From: Viola odorata
Lineage: Eukaryota > Streptophyta > Magnoliopsida > Malpighiales > Violaceae
Length of the DNA stretch: 64,000 nt
Reading direction: 5' to 3'
Assembly: GCA_963691705.1 (NCBI GenBank)
Contig: OY829537.1
Coordinates: 69,027,352-69,091,351, forward strand
Both the position numbers and the translations under genes were made by a program. Under the pieces are notes generated by a model. It saw only the letters and a program-made list of their open reading frames with translations. It ran no database searches and was not told where the DNA came from. Positions 53,177-63,657 of the stretch are shown piece by piece (within the stretch, counting starts at the first letter, position 1; each line of letters opens with the position of its first letter).

Positions 53177-53832
53177 TGATACGATCCTAACTAGGCTAAG
53201 ATGCGCATAAGTGACAATCTAGTTCTCTTGTAGGTTTGATGCGCGGAATTAGAACGAAAATCCCCTTTTGTTCTCCACGAAAGTTCTTGGCTGTCTTGAA
53301 AGGAATCCACCCTTCAAGTTGATGGTTGTTGGCAAGAGTCCACTTGCCTAAGTACGCCCTAATCGCACACTAAAGAGAATCCACCCTTTAGCAAAAGATT
53401 GAATCCACAATCTTCACAACGATCGAATCCACGAATCGCCAACACGCTTGCTCACGCTCCTTCCACACTTGACTCCACAAATGCCACGCTTTGCTCACGC
53501 CACACTAGTTCACTAGCCCTAACCGAGTCCACGGCTAAGTTAGAACACACACAAGAATGGCTTGCTCCGGAGAGTAATTAGATGGAACTTTAGAAGTGAT
53601 GGTTTGGGTGAAAACTACTCTTTTTATTCATAAGAAGCGTTGCCTTTAAATAGGCGAAATACAATACTAATCTTACTAGAAATAGAACTACTAATAATAG
53701 ATAGTTACCTAAATAATTAATTCCTAAATAAAATAAACTCCTAATTAAGCCGAAGCTCTACATAGTAATTAAAGCACATAAAAATAGGAAATATTAATTC
53801 GTGCTCTCTTTTGCCAAACCCTAACCGTATCA
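53177..53832 (-). repeat. 3' LTR of the gag-only element
   Basis: 656 bp, same length as its partner. Contains short inverted and direct repeats around GAATCCAC. Precise TG...CA ends. Confidence 0.92.
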
Positions 53833-53850
53833 TTCCCTTTCCCTTGAAGG
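53833..53850 (-). other. Polypurine tract of the gag-only element
   Basis: On minus AAGGGAAAGGGAA directly precedes the 3' LTR, the expected plus-strand primer position. Confidence 0.75.
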
Positions 53851-53872
53851 TGATTCGTCCTCGAATCGGAAT

Positions 53873-54913
53873 TTATAGAGTCAAACCATGAATAACCTCT
53901 TCTGTATCAGCGGACTCTCGTCCCTCTTTGTCTTCATCGCTACTCATTGCGCCCCCTTCCTGAATAATCATTGTTCTTCTATTTGGACAAGCAGACGCTA
54001 TATGTCCTCGACCGGTACATTTATAACATACTATCTCCCTTGTAGCCGAAGATCCTTCTTTGTTAATTCGTGGAGACGAATTGTTCACACCTGTCTCTCC
54101 ATTATCCCAAGTCGACTTCTTCCAATTTGGCGATTTAGTCGACGCTGAATTCCTATCCATGCGAGACTTCTTTTGCTTCTCTATCTTCTCCGCCAGGTGC
54201 AACATATCCTCTAAAGAGTTGTATGTTGTAAGCTCTAATTTGTCTGCTATTTCCCGATTCAATCCACTAAGGAATCTCGCCATTGTTGCTTCTGTTTCTT
54301 CTTGGATTTGCGTTCTAGCCAACGCGATTTCCATCTCGTTAAAGTACTCTCCAACGCTCTTGTCACCTTGAGTTAGGGTTTGTAGTCGTTGATGAAGATC
54401 TCTTTGAAAGTGTGATGGAACAAACCTTCTCCTCATCAAACGCTTCATGTCTTCCCAATTATTAACCATATCAGCTCCAACCTTCTCTCGAGTTGAGTTC
54501 AATTGCTCCCACCAATGGGCAACATATCCTTCAAACTCCATGGCAGCCAACTTCACCTTCTTCTCTTCGGAATAGTTATGACATAGAAAAATCGAGTTGA
54601 TTTTCCTCTCCCAATTTAGATACACATCCGAATCTCCCTTTCCATTAAAAGAAGGAATTTTCACTTTAATACTTTGAAGGTTGTCATCAACTTGATCTCT
54701 CCTGGGTTGTCTTCTAGGTCTTCCGTGATCTCCATCGGAATCATCCTCCTCTTGCTTTGGCCCCTCCTCTTGAATGTGCAACCGTGCAGACAATTCCTTG
54801 AATTGTTCATCATGGGCCTGTTGCTTCTCTTCAATGCTATCAAACCTCTTCATCAGCTGCTTCATAAGCTTAACCACTTCATCCTTCTCAGCCTCAAGTC
54901 TCGCTTCAGCCAT
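53873..54913 (-). CDS. gag: Gag of the gag-only element, intact
   Basis: 346 residues from the ATG at 54913 without any stop. An N-terminal coiled-coil-like region (EAEKDEVVKLMKQLMKRF) is followed by the gag domain (IPSFNGKGDSDVYLNWERK, HWWEQL, RRRFVPSHFQRDLHQRLQ, GEYFNEMEIALAR, MARFLSGLNREIA). A CX2CX4HX4C knuckle comes next (CYKCTGRGHIASACP) and the C-terminus is acidic. It is clearly similar throughout to the gag of the chromovirus at 56942-63657. An intact frame in an otherwise empty element suggests Gag is needed in cis for RNA packaging or for parasitising a helper. Confidence 0.92.
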   Translation of the reverse strand: MAEARLEAEKDEVVKLMKQLMKRFDSIEEKQQAHDEQFKELSARLHIQEEGPKQEEDDSDGDHGRPRRQPRRDQVDDNLQSIKVKIPSFNGKGDSDVYLNWERKINSIFLCHNYSEEKKVKLAAMEFEGYVAHWWEQLNSTREKVGADMVNNWEDMKRLMRRRFVPSHFQRDLHQRLQTLTQGDKSVGEYFNEMEIALARTQIQEETEATMARFLSGLNREIADKLELTTYNSLEDMLHLAEKIEKQKKSRMDRNSASTKSPNWKKSTWDNGETGVNNSSPRINKEGSSATREIVCYKCTGRGHIASACPNRRTMIIQEGGAMSSDEDKEGRESADTEEVIHGLTL

Positions 54914-55431
54914 CTTATACACTTAAATCAAATTTAACACAAGGAAGTGCAAATCTGTTTTCAGTGAACACAGTTTAGTAGATCAAGCACAGCTTTTGAC
55001 TCCGATATCCAAATCACCTGATTCTTCTTGATTTGGAATCCAGACAGACAGACCTTTCCAACGAACTAAGACTCGATGAAATCAGACTTTAATAGGTATA
55101 TATTGAAATACAATTTCGACACTGACACTTTGGTGGACTGTTTTTGGTGACTCTTTTGTGTGACTCTTTTTATAGACTGTTTTTGTGACTTATTTAAATA
55201 AATTAAAAGGACAAACAGACTCAACACAAACTGACTTGGTTTAGAACTCCTAAACCGACTCAACAAAAGACTCGACTTTGATTTAGAACTTCTAAATCGA
55301 CAAAGACTCAAAACAGAAAATTTTGATGACACTTTTTGATTTTGTGACTCTTTTTTTGACTCAACAAAAAAATAAAAGATAAATGGGATTTTCTTACCAA
55401 ACCTAGAACTCCCTTGAGCTCCGCTACCAAC
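54914..55431 (-). other. Leader of the gag-only element with primer-site candidate
   Basis: Minus strand TGGTAGCGGAGCTC (55416-55429) lies two bases after the 5' LTR. It resembles the initiator-Met site TGGTATCAGAGC with three mismatches in a row. The rest holds short repeated motifs (GACTCTTTTT; TTTAGAACTCCTAAA and TTTAGAACTTCTAAA, each self-complementary) that may form a packaging structure. Confidence 0.55.
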
Positions 55432-56087
55432 TGATACGATCCTAACTAGGCCAAGATGCGCATAAGTGACGATCTAGTTCTCTTGTAGGTTTGATGCGCG
55501 GAATTAGAACGAAAATCCCCTTTTGTTCTCCACGAAAGTTCTTGGCTGTCTTGAAGGGAATCCACCCTTCGAGTTGATGGTTGTTGGCAAGAGTCCACTT
55601 GCCTAAGTACGCCCTAGTCGCACACTAAAGAGAATCCACCCTTTAGCAAAAGATTGAATCCACAATCTTCACAACGATCGAATCCACGAATCGCCAACAC
55701 GCTTGCTCACGCTCCTTCCACACTTGACTCCACAAATGCCACACTTTGCTCACGCCACACTAGTTCACTATCCCTAACCGAGTCCACGGCTAAGTTAGCA
55801 CACACACAAGAACGGCTTGCTCCGGAGAGTAATTAGATGGAACTTTAGAAGTGATGGTTTGGGTGAAAACTACTCTTTTTATTCATAAGAAGCGTTGCCT
55901 TTAAATAGGCGAAATACAATACTAATCTTACTAGAAATAGAACTACTAATAATAGATAGTTACCTAAATAATTAATTCCTAAATAAAATAAACTCCTAAT
56001 TAAGCCGAAGCTCTACATAGTAATTAAAGCACATAAAAATAGGAAATATTAATTCGTGCTCTCTTTTGCCAAACCCTAGCCGTATCA
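55432..56087 (-). repeat. 5' LTR of the gag-only element
   Basis: 656 bp, partner of 53177-53832, followed by GGGAG. Confidence 0.92.
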
Positions 56088-56941
56088 GGGAGATCCTCCC
56101 AAGGGCCGAATTTATGACCCGGACCTCCCTTCCCTCATTTTGCCAAGAGCGGAAATCTTAGCGATTGTGGAACAGCGAAACTTGCCCATTCGTTACCCAG
56201 CCCCTGTTAAGCTTGGAGTAATCATGGGGGGAAGAGAAAACGCCTTTTGTAAGTTTCACAAAGCTAAGGGACACTCTACAGAGGTGTGTAGAGAATTAAA
56301 GCTGGTGATAGAACATCTGGTAGAGGAAGGTTATCTCGGAGAATTTACCACTAAGGCAAGAGAGGAGGCCAGGAACAACCAGACCGATAGAGTGATTGAC
56401 AACAGACAAGAACCTCCTCGCGCTCAAGGAAGTAACGCTACTCCTGCTAGGAGAGGTAGGGAGACACTCATGGTTGATAATGACGATGTCCCTATCATCA
56501 ACATTATAGCCGGAGGCGCACCCTATCTAGACAAGCCGGAATAATTAATACCCGCGGTAGGGGATAAGCGGAAGCGGGAGGGTGCGTTAATAAAAAGTGA
56601 GGCGATAAGTGTTTTAGATCGAATGGTACTGTCCTTCTCCGAGGAGGATGAGAAAGGTGTTATTTTTCCAATAATGATGCGTTAGTGGTCACACCTGTTA
56701 TCGGCAATCACGGAGTTAGGAGAACCCTCGTTGACAACGGAAGTGCAGTAAACTTATTTTCATTAGAGGCTTACAACCTCATGAAAAGTCCTGATGGTGA
56801 ATTGATGCCCTGCAAGAAGCTAATAATTGGAGTAGATGGAGTCCCGATACCAGTTACGGGAATTACCACTTTGCTAGTGTATTTTCAAGAAGATGCCTCC
56901 AAACGGTCGGAGGAGTTGTTGTTTTTTATCGTAAACCTAAC
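56088..56941 (+). pseudogene. gag: Tat copy 4, gag part 2 and protease
   Basis: Continues part 1 after the gag-only insertion: YDPDFPSL-type segment, Cys/His knuckle region FCKFHKAKGHSTEVC, then the protease with VDNGSAVNLF. A stop at about 56542 and a small deletion near 56670 break the frame. The last five bases, CTAAC at 56937-56941, are the target duplication of the chromovirus. The open frame that appears to run on to 57356 is a chance fusion with the inserted LTR. Confidence 0.88.
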
Positions 56942-57875
56942 TGATGCGAACCCTAGTACGCATCGCACGCACGCCGTACCTTCGCGCGTGCCCTTGCTGC
57001 CCGTTGGCCCGATGACGCGCCAACACAGCAAGCGCCTGTCCAGCCAGCTTTCCTTGTTCCTACATAATGAGATTCAGCGCGAGGCTACGCTGGAGGAGTC
57101 CATACTACACGAGCACACGCCGCGCTCAGTGACGCTGCTGGTCGCACCCAGCGCGCACGCTAGCGCCCACGAAATGGACGCCCGAGCCAAGTCAGACTTG
57201 GGAAATATTTACCAAGCTCCAACCGAGTTAGAAGATAGCTTCAAGGGTCTAGAAGAGGCTACGGGAGTTTCAAGTCAAACGCCCGACGCGTTTGGAATAA
57301 TGGCCGAGCGGGTCAACGCATGCGCAAGTCCTAGCGCACCAAGGACTTCGACTTGAGGAAGGACGCGCATTGCGCAATTCTACCGTGCGTAGGATTGCTT
57401 GGGTCTACTAATACTCTTAGTACTAGTATTATAATTAATTAATTATTTCAGCTTTTATTCAAGTCGAATTCTTGTATAGATAGAAGTTCTAGTTCTCGTA
57501 GGATTTGTATTTCTTGCACCTATTTAAGGCAGCCGCTTGGCTTAATAAAATCAGACTTTTTTTGCCAAAACACTTGAGTTAAATTTAAGTCTCACAAGAA
57601 CCTTGAATCCTTTGAGTCCGAACGCTCGAAGAGCATATCAAGTAAATCGAAAGTTCACCCCCATTGTTCGATTGCCTAGGTTGCTAACCAATTTGCTGGT
57701 TAGAGGGTTAGGAGTTCGATCAAGATCCTCATTCGCGTAGCTGGGTTGGCTAGGCATCACGACTTAGCAGGGTCAGCGCACGTTTGGGTTCAGTTTAAGT
57801 ATTTCCGCACAAAGTCCATCCTTGAACAACGATCGCAACAGGAGCATCGATCCAAGCCTAGCAAGGATCGTATCA
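56942..57875 (+). repeat. 5' LTR of the chromovirus
   Basis: 934 bp. TATA-like TATTTAAGG at 57531 and AATAAAA at ~57543. No TGG-type primer site follows: the next bases are CT and a run of A. Confidence 0.92.
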
Positions 57876-57907
57876 CTAAAAAAAAAAAAAGGAACAGAAA
57901 AGAAAGA

Positions 57908-60283
57908 ATGTCTCAAGATTCAGGAAACAAAAGTATCAAGGGAACCGAAGGCAAGACCGAAGAGGGCGACTTATCTACCCGAGAGCTACTTCTCCAACTC
58001 GTAGCCCGAATGGACAAGATGGAAGCATGCAACAGCCCTAAATCGGAGCAACCATCAGATGAAAAGAAAAAGGCAACAGCCACGCCCCACATGACCCAAG
58101 TCCTAAACCCACAACGTGCAGCTCACCTCTATGACATGGCACCAAAGGAAGACAAGCCAGGTCCGTTTGCTGATTTACCCGAAGGTTTTGCTGGTGAGGG
58201 GAATGAAGACCGGCGTTTTGTGTTGCTTGGGAATAATGAGCAGCAGCGGCGCATGCCCACGCAAGCCCAACGCATCAATGCGGAGCGCCTAGCACGTCGA
58301 GCGCATAGGAGCATGGAGCGCGAGCCCGACTACGACGAGCAGTGGCACCCAACGCCCCGTATGCACTGGAATGAGGCGTATGAGGAGGAGGAACCTGAGT
58401 TGTTTAGGCGCGACTGAGCTAATGAGCGGCGGCCTAGAGGAGAAGATCGAGTTGATGCCAATCTGAATAGCATCAAGCTCAAAATTCCACCGTTTGATGG
58501 CAAGGACGACCCTGATGCATACTTAATGTGGGAGCAGAAGATTGAATCGATCTTTTTAGTCCATAATTATTCTGAAGAAAAGAAGATCCGCTTAGCAGCC
58601 GTTGAATTCAATGGCTATGCCATACATTGGTGGGAACAGCTTCACAAGCTCAAGCGTCGAGCGAATGCTCCACCCGTTCGGACATGGGACGAGATGAAGC
58701 GAGAGATGAGGAGGCGCTTCATCCCAACGTATTTTCAGCGGGACCTTTATCAGCGATTGCAAGCTATGTCCCAAGGGACTCGGTCAGTAAGCGAGTACTT
58801 CAATGAGCTAGAGATTGCGCTAGCAAGATCACAAATCGAAAAAGAAGAAGAGGCTACAATGGCGCGCTTCTTTAATGGCCTAAACCGTGATATTGCCAAC
58901 AAGTTGGAGCTGGTGTACTATGGGTCCTTAGAAGAGATGCTGCACATGGCCATCAAGATAGAGAGGCAGACCAAGGCTAGAGTCTCCTACTCTAATTCGG
59001 GTTCAGTTGCGACTAAGGCACAAGGTTGGAAGAAGTCGCAATGGAACAGGGAAGACAAAGGGGTCCGTGCACCGCCTAAAGTCTTGCCGTATGATTACAA
59101 GGGTCCCAGCAGCGGCACCAATCCTCCTAAGCCACTCAACAGCAGTGCCAACACGGCGCCGAACAGGCCCTCTACTAAAGATATAGTATGTTTCAAGTGT
59201 TCGGGACGGGGACACAGGCAAGCTGATTGCCCTAACAAACATTTTCTCTTAATACGCGAGGATGGTGAGCTAGCATCTGATGATGAGCAAGAGATTGAGA
59301 GGAACGATGAAGGCACTAACGAGGACAGTGACTCAGACGAAGTTGTGATCAACTCGTTGTCCTTAGTAACGAGGCGCAGTCTTAGCACGCAAGTCAAAGT
59401 GGAGGCGTATGGAGACGAGCAGCGGGAAAACTTGTTTCACACCCGTTGCGTTGTCAACAAAACAGGATGCTCTATGATCATAGACAACGGAAGTTGCACT
59501 AATTGTGTGAGCACAATGTTAGTTCAGAAGTTAGGACTGACTACCATACGCCATCCGAGGCCATATTCGCTACAGTGGATGAATAATGGCAGTGCCATTA
59601 AAGTGAGCCTGCAAGCACTCGTCTCATTCCCAATTGGGAGGTACAAGGATGAGATCCTTTGCGACGTAGTGCCTATGCATGCGAGTCATATTCTGTTGGG
59701 TCGACCGTGGCAGTTTGATAGATCAGCCGTACATGATGGCCAAACCAACAAGTACAAGCTAGTCAAAGACGGCAAGAAGTACTCACTTGCGCCTTTGACT
59801 CCAACACAAGTATTCGAAGATGAACAATGGCTCGAGAAAGCCCATGCCGAGTGGGAAATTTCTAAGAAGCTCAAGGAGAGTGAAGAAGAAGACAAGAGTA
59901 GCCCAAGCGAAGTGAAGATTGGAAAGAAGACAAGTCTCTATGCCAAAGGGAAGGATCTTCGGCGAGCACTTACCATGCACAATTCTAATTGCGAATCAAG
60001 TAAGCCTTTGATTCTACTTCGCTTCAAGCCCTATTGTCTCACTTCTTCTTCATCTACAAATTCTACCCCACCTATTATTTCTGAATTATTGGAAGAATTT
60101 GCGGATGTATTACCCGATGAGAAGCCCGTGGGTTTGCCTCCAATCCGAGGGATCGAGCACCAAATAGATTTTGTTCCAGGCTCCACAATTCCGAATCGGC
60201 CAGCTTATAGAAGTAATCCCGAAGAGACCAAAGAATTACAGCGGCAAGTGGATGACTTATTGAGCCGTGGGTATGTGCGGTAA
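57908..60283 (+). pseudogene. gag: Chromovirus gag and protease, two nonsense codons
   Basis: From the ATG at 57908 one frame runs through an N-terminal acidic region, a TGA at 58415 (Arg CGA) and the gag domain (IPPFDGKDDPDAYLMWEQK, HWWEQL, MKREMRRRFIPTYFQ). The knuckle CFKCSGRGHRQADCP lies near 59190-59235, the protease (SMIIDNGSCTNCVS) near 59475, and the segment leading to RT follows. A TAA at 60281 (expected Glu codon) ends it just before the RT motif [17 protein letters not shown]. The gag is the closest relative in this window of the gag-only element's Gag. Confidence 0.88.
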
Positions 60284-61611
60284 AGTCTTTCCCCTTGCGT
60301 CGTACCCGTTATCCTTGTGGCTAAAAAGGATGGTACATGGCGAATGTGTGTGGACTGTAGGGCCGTGAACAAGATCACAATCAAGTATCGACACCCCATT
60401 CCGAGGCTAGATGACATGTTAGACGAATTGAGTGGCAGCCAAATCTTCTCGAAGATAGATCTTATGAGTGGCTACCATCAAATCCGAATGAAGGAAGGGG
60501 ACGAATGGAAGACAACGTTTAAGACCAAGCACGGTCTTTACAAGTGGATGGTCATACCTTTCGGCTTGACAAACGCACCAAGCACATTCATGAGACTTAT
60601 GAACCATGTGCTACGGCGGTTCATTGGCAAGTTCGTAGTGGTATACTTTGATGACATCCTCGTTTATAGCAGGTCACTTGAAGAACATGGCGCGCACCTA
60701 CGCCAAGTGTTCTTAGCCCTACGTGAGCAACAGTTATATGCTAAGGCGAGTAAGTGCTCATTCGCACTTAAGCAAGTCAGTTTTCTAGGGTTCATTGTGA
60801 GTGTGGAAGACGTCAAGGTCGATGAAGAAAATATCAAAGCCGTCAAGGAGTGGCCTACGCCAAAGAACGTGAGTGACATACGTTCGTTCCATGGCTTAGC
60901 GAGCTTTTATAGGCGCTTTGTCAAGGATTTCAGCACTGTAGCAGCACCTTTGAACGAATTGACCAAGAAGGGAGTGCCCTTCACATGGAAGTAGCTGCAG
61001 GAACAAGCGTTTAAAACGCTTAAGGAGAGACTATGCACCGCGCCTGTTTTAGCATTGCCTAATTTCAAAAAGGCTTTCGAAGTGGAATGCGATGCAAGTG
61101 GATCGGCATTGGAGCGGTTCTGATGCAAGAGAAGAGGCCGATTGCGTTCTTTAGTGAAAAATTAAAAGATGCACAGCTTCGGTATCCCACTTATGACAAG
61201 GAACTATATGCGCTCGTGCGCGCCTTAGAGGTTTGGCAACATTATCTTATGCCGCGAGAGTTCCTAATGCACACCGATCACCTTAGCTTGAAATATCTAA
61301 AGGGACAAGGGAAATTGAACAAAAGACACGCAACCTGGTTGGAATTCATAGAAGCATTCCCGTACCACATCCAATATAAGCAAGGAAAGGAGAATATCGT
61401 AGCCGACGCGTTGTCTAGACGATATGCCCTCATCTCTTCTCTTAGTGCGAAACTTTTAGGGTTTGCACACATAATTTCTCTCTACCCTCTTGATTCTGAT
61501 TTTGGAGAGATCTACTCGACATGCATGACGACACATGGGTCTAAGTATTTTCAGCATGAAGGGTATCTGTTTAAGCACAAGAGGTTGTGCGTTCCGCATT
61601 GTTCGATGTGA
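60284..61611 (+). pseudogene. pol: Chromovirus RT and RNase H, broken
   Basis: RT with [46 protein letters not shown] and the catalytic FDD in [11 protein letters not shown]. Breaks: TAG at 60992 (expected Glu), a one-base deletion near 61100 shortly after VECDASG, and TGA at 61609 (Arg CGA). RNase H after the shift reads [21 protein letters not shown] and [14 protein letters not shown]. Confidence 0.88.
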
Positions 61612-63138
61612 GAATTACTTGTCTTAGAGTCGCACAGTGGTGGACTTATGGGACACTTCGGAGTTACGAAGACCCTTGAGATATTAAAGGGGCATTTTTA
61701 CTGGCCACGTATGAAAAGGGACGTGATACGCATTGTGGCTCGGTGTATTACATGTCGCAAGGCCAAGTCAAAAGTTGCAAGCCACGGTGAGTACATGCCT
61801 CTACCCATTCCTTCGCACCCTTGGACAGACATCTCGATGGACTTTATGGTTGGGTTGCCGAAATCATGGAAAGGGAAAGACTGCATCTTCGTTGTCGTGG
61901 ACAGATTTTCGAAGATGGCACACTTCATTCCGTGCACCACTAGCAACGACGCAAGCTACATCGCCAACTTATTTTTCAAGGAAATCGTTCGCTTACATGG
62001 GATGCCCGCAAGCATTATAAGTGACCGAGATAGGAAATTTCTTGGCCATTTTTGGCGAGTGTTATGGCGACGTTTGGGGACTAAGCTACACTTTTCGACT
62101 TCTTGCCATCCTCAAACTGACGGACAAACAGAAGTAGTAAACCGCACAGTCGGGTCCTTATTGAGAGCATTGGTAGGCAAACATGTGACCAAGTGGGATG
62201 ATCAGCTACCCTTTATGGAGTTTGCCTACAATCGAGCCACGCATTCTAGCATGGGGTTTTCACCTTTTGAGATAGTCTACGGCTTCAATCCTTTGACGCC
62301 GCTGGACTTAGCACCTTTACCTTTGCAAGATGCCGTGAGTTTAGATGGAGACGCAAAGGCAGCAGCGGTGAAAAAGATTCACGAGCAGACCAAGAAAAAT
62401 ATAGAGAAGATGAATGAACGCTTGGTCCGCAAGAAAAATCAAGGAAGAGCGACTGCATCTTTCAAAGTAGGCGACTGGGTTTGGCTACATTTAAGGAAGG
62501 AAAGATTTCCGGCCTTGAGGCGTCACAAAATTTCCGCAAGAGGAGATGGCCCATTTTTTATCGTGGAGAAAATCAATAATAATGCCTATGTCCTCGACCT
62601 TCCTAGCTACTATGGATCCGCAAGTACTACCTTCAACATCTCCGATTTAAGTTTGTGTGATTGGGTGGAAGATGATGAGGAAGACTCGGATTCGAGGACG
62701 AATCCTCTTGAAGAGGGAGGGACTGATGCGAACCCTAGTACGCATCGCACGCACGCCGCACCTTCGCGCGTGCCCTTGCCGCCCGTTGGCCCGATGACGC
62801 GCCAACACAGCAAGCGCCTGTCCAGCCAGCTTTCCTTGTTCCTACATAATGAGATTCAGCGCGAGGCTACACTGGAGGAGTCCGTACTACGCGAGCACAC
62901 GCCGCTCTCAGTGACGTTGCTGGTCGCACCCTGCGCGCACGCTAGCGCCCACGAAACGGACGCCCGAGCCAAGTCAGACTTGGGAAATATTTACCAAGCT
63001 CCAGCCGAGTTAGAAGATAGCTTCAAGGGTCTAGAAGAGGCTACGGGAGTTTCAAGTCAAACGCCCGACGCGTTTGGAAGAATGGCCGACCGGGTCAACG
63101 CATGCGCAAGTCCTAGCGCACCAAGGACTTCGACTTGA
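61612..63138 (+). pseudogene. pol: Chromovirus integrase with LTR-encoded C-terminal tail
   Basis: Zinc-binding H/H/C/C region (GLMGHFGVTK, RCITCRKAK). The catalytic core has D in MDFMVGLP, D in IISDRDRKF and E in GQTEVVNRT. A GPY/F-type module follows (ARGDGPFFIVEKINNNAY). After SRTNPLEEGG the frame crosses into the 3' LTR at 62724 and stays open for 137 more codons, including GPMTRQHSKRLSSQLSLFL. The part from 61648 is free of stops; only the upstream breaks make it a pseudogene. The tail may target integration, as proposed for CR motifs; this is inference. Confidence 0.82.
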
Positions 63139-63657
63139 GGAAGGACGCACATTGCGCAATTCTACCATGCGTAGGATTGCTTGGGTCTACTAATACTCTT
63201 AGTACTAGTATTATAATTAATTAATTATTTCAGCTTTTATTCAAGTCGAATTCTTGTATAGATAGAAGTTCTAGTTCTCGTAGGATTTGTATTTCTTGCA
63301 CCTATTTAAGGCAGCCGCTTGGCTTAATAAAATCAGACTTTTTTTGCCAAAACACTTGAGTTAAATTTAAGTCTCACAAGAACCTTGAATCCTTTGAGTC
63401 CGAACGCTCGAAGAGCATATCAAGTAAATCGAAAGTTCACCCCCATTGTTCGATTGCCTAGGTTGCTAACCAATTTGCTGGTTAGAGGGTTAGGAGTTCG
63501 ATCAAGATCCTCATTCGCGTAGCTGGGTTGGCTAGGCATCACGACTTAGCAGGGTCAGCGCACGTTTGGGTTCAGTTTAAGTATTTCCGCACAAAGTCCA
63601 TCCTTGAACAACGATCGCAACAGGAGCATCGATCCAAGCCTAGCAAGGATCGTATCA
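62724..63657 (+). repeat. 3' LTR of the chromovirus
   Basis: 934 bp, partner of 56942-57875; the first 415 bases double as coding sequence for the integrase tail. Confidence 0.92.

Larger units (their letters stand above)
53177..56087 (-). mobile_element. Gag-only non-autonomous LTR retrotransposon (TR-GAG type)
   Basis: Complete 2,911-bp element: LTRs of 656 bp each with TGATACG...CGTATCA ends, perfect target duplication GGGAG (53172-53176 and 56088-56092), polypurine tract, a primer-site-like sequence, and only one gene, gag. There is no room for protease, RT or integrase. The layout fits the TR-GAG class of plant non-autonomous elements. By eye the LTRs differ at about ten positions, so it is fairly young. 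It interrupts Tat copy 4 gag. Confidence 0.9.
56942..63657 (+). mobile_element. CRM-like chromovirus (Ty3/gypsy), 6.7 kb
   Basis: Two 934-bp LTRs (TGATGCG...CGTATCA), perfect target duplication CTAAC (56937-56941 and 63658-63662), polypurine tract GAAGAGGGAGGGAC before the 3' LTR. It has one gag-pol frame with chromovirus-type gag, RT and integrase. No canonical chromodomain is seen. Instead the integrase frame runs ~415 bases into the 3' LTR and includes GPMTRQHSKRL, resembling the CR-motif layout described for centromeric CRM elements. Assignment to CRM rather than a sister chromovirus clade is tentative. About 14 LTR differences, all in the first ~430 bases. Confidence 0.82.

Noticed and set aside
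53399..53581. 60-codon frame present twice (also 55654-55836)
   Set aside because: Both copies lie in the two LTRs of the gag-only element; duplicated because LTRs are duplicated.
56685..57356. Protease fused to a Pro/Ser-rich tail as one protein
   Set aside because: The fusion point is the target duplication of the inserted chromovirus LTR; it is a chance in-frame join.
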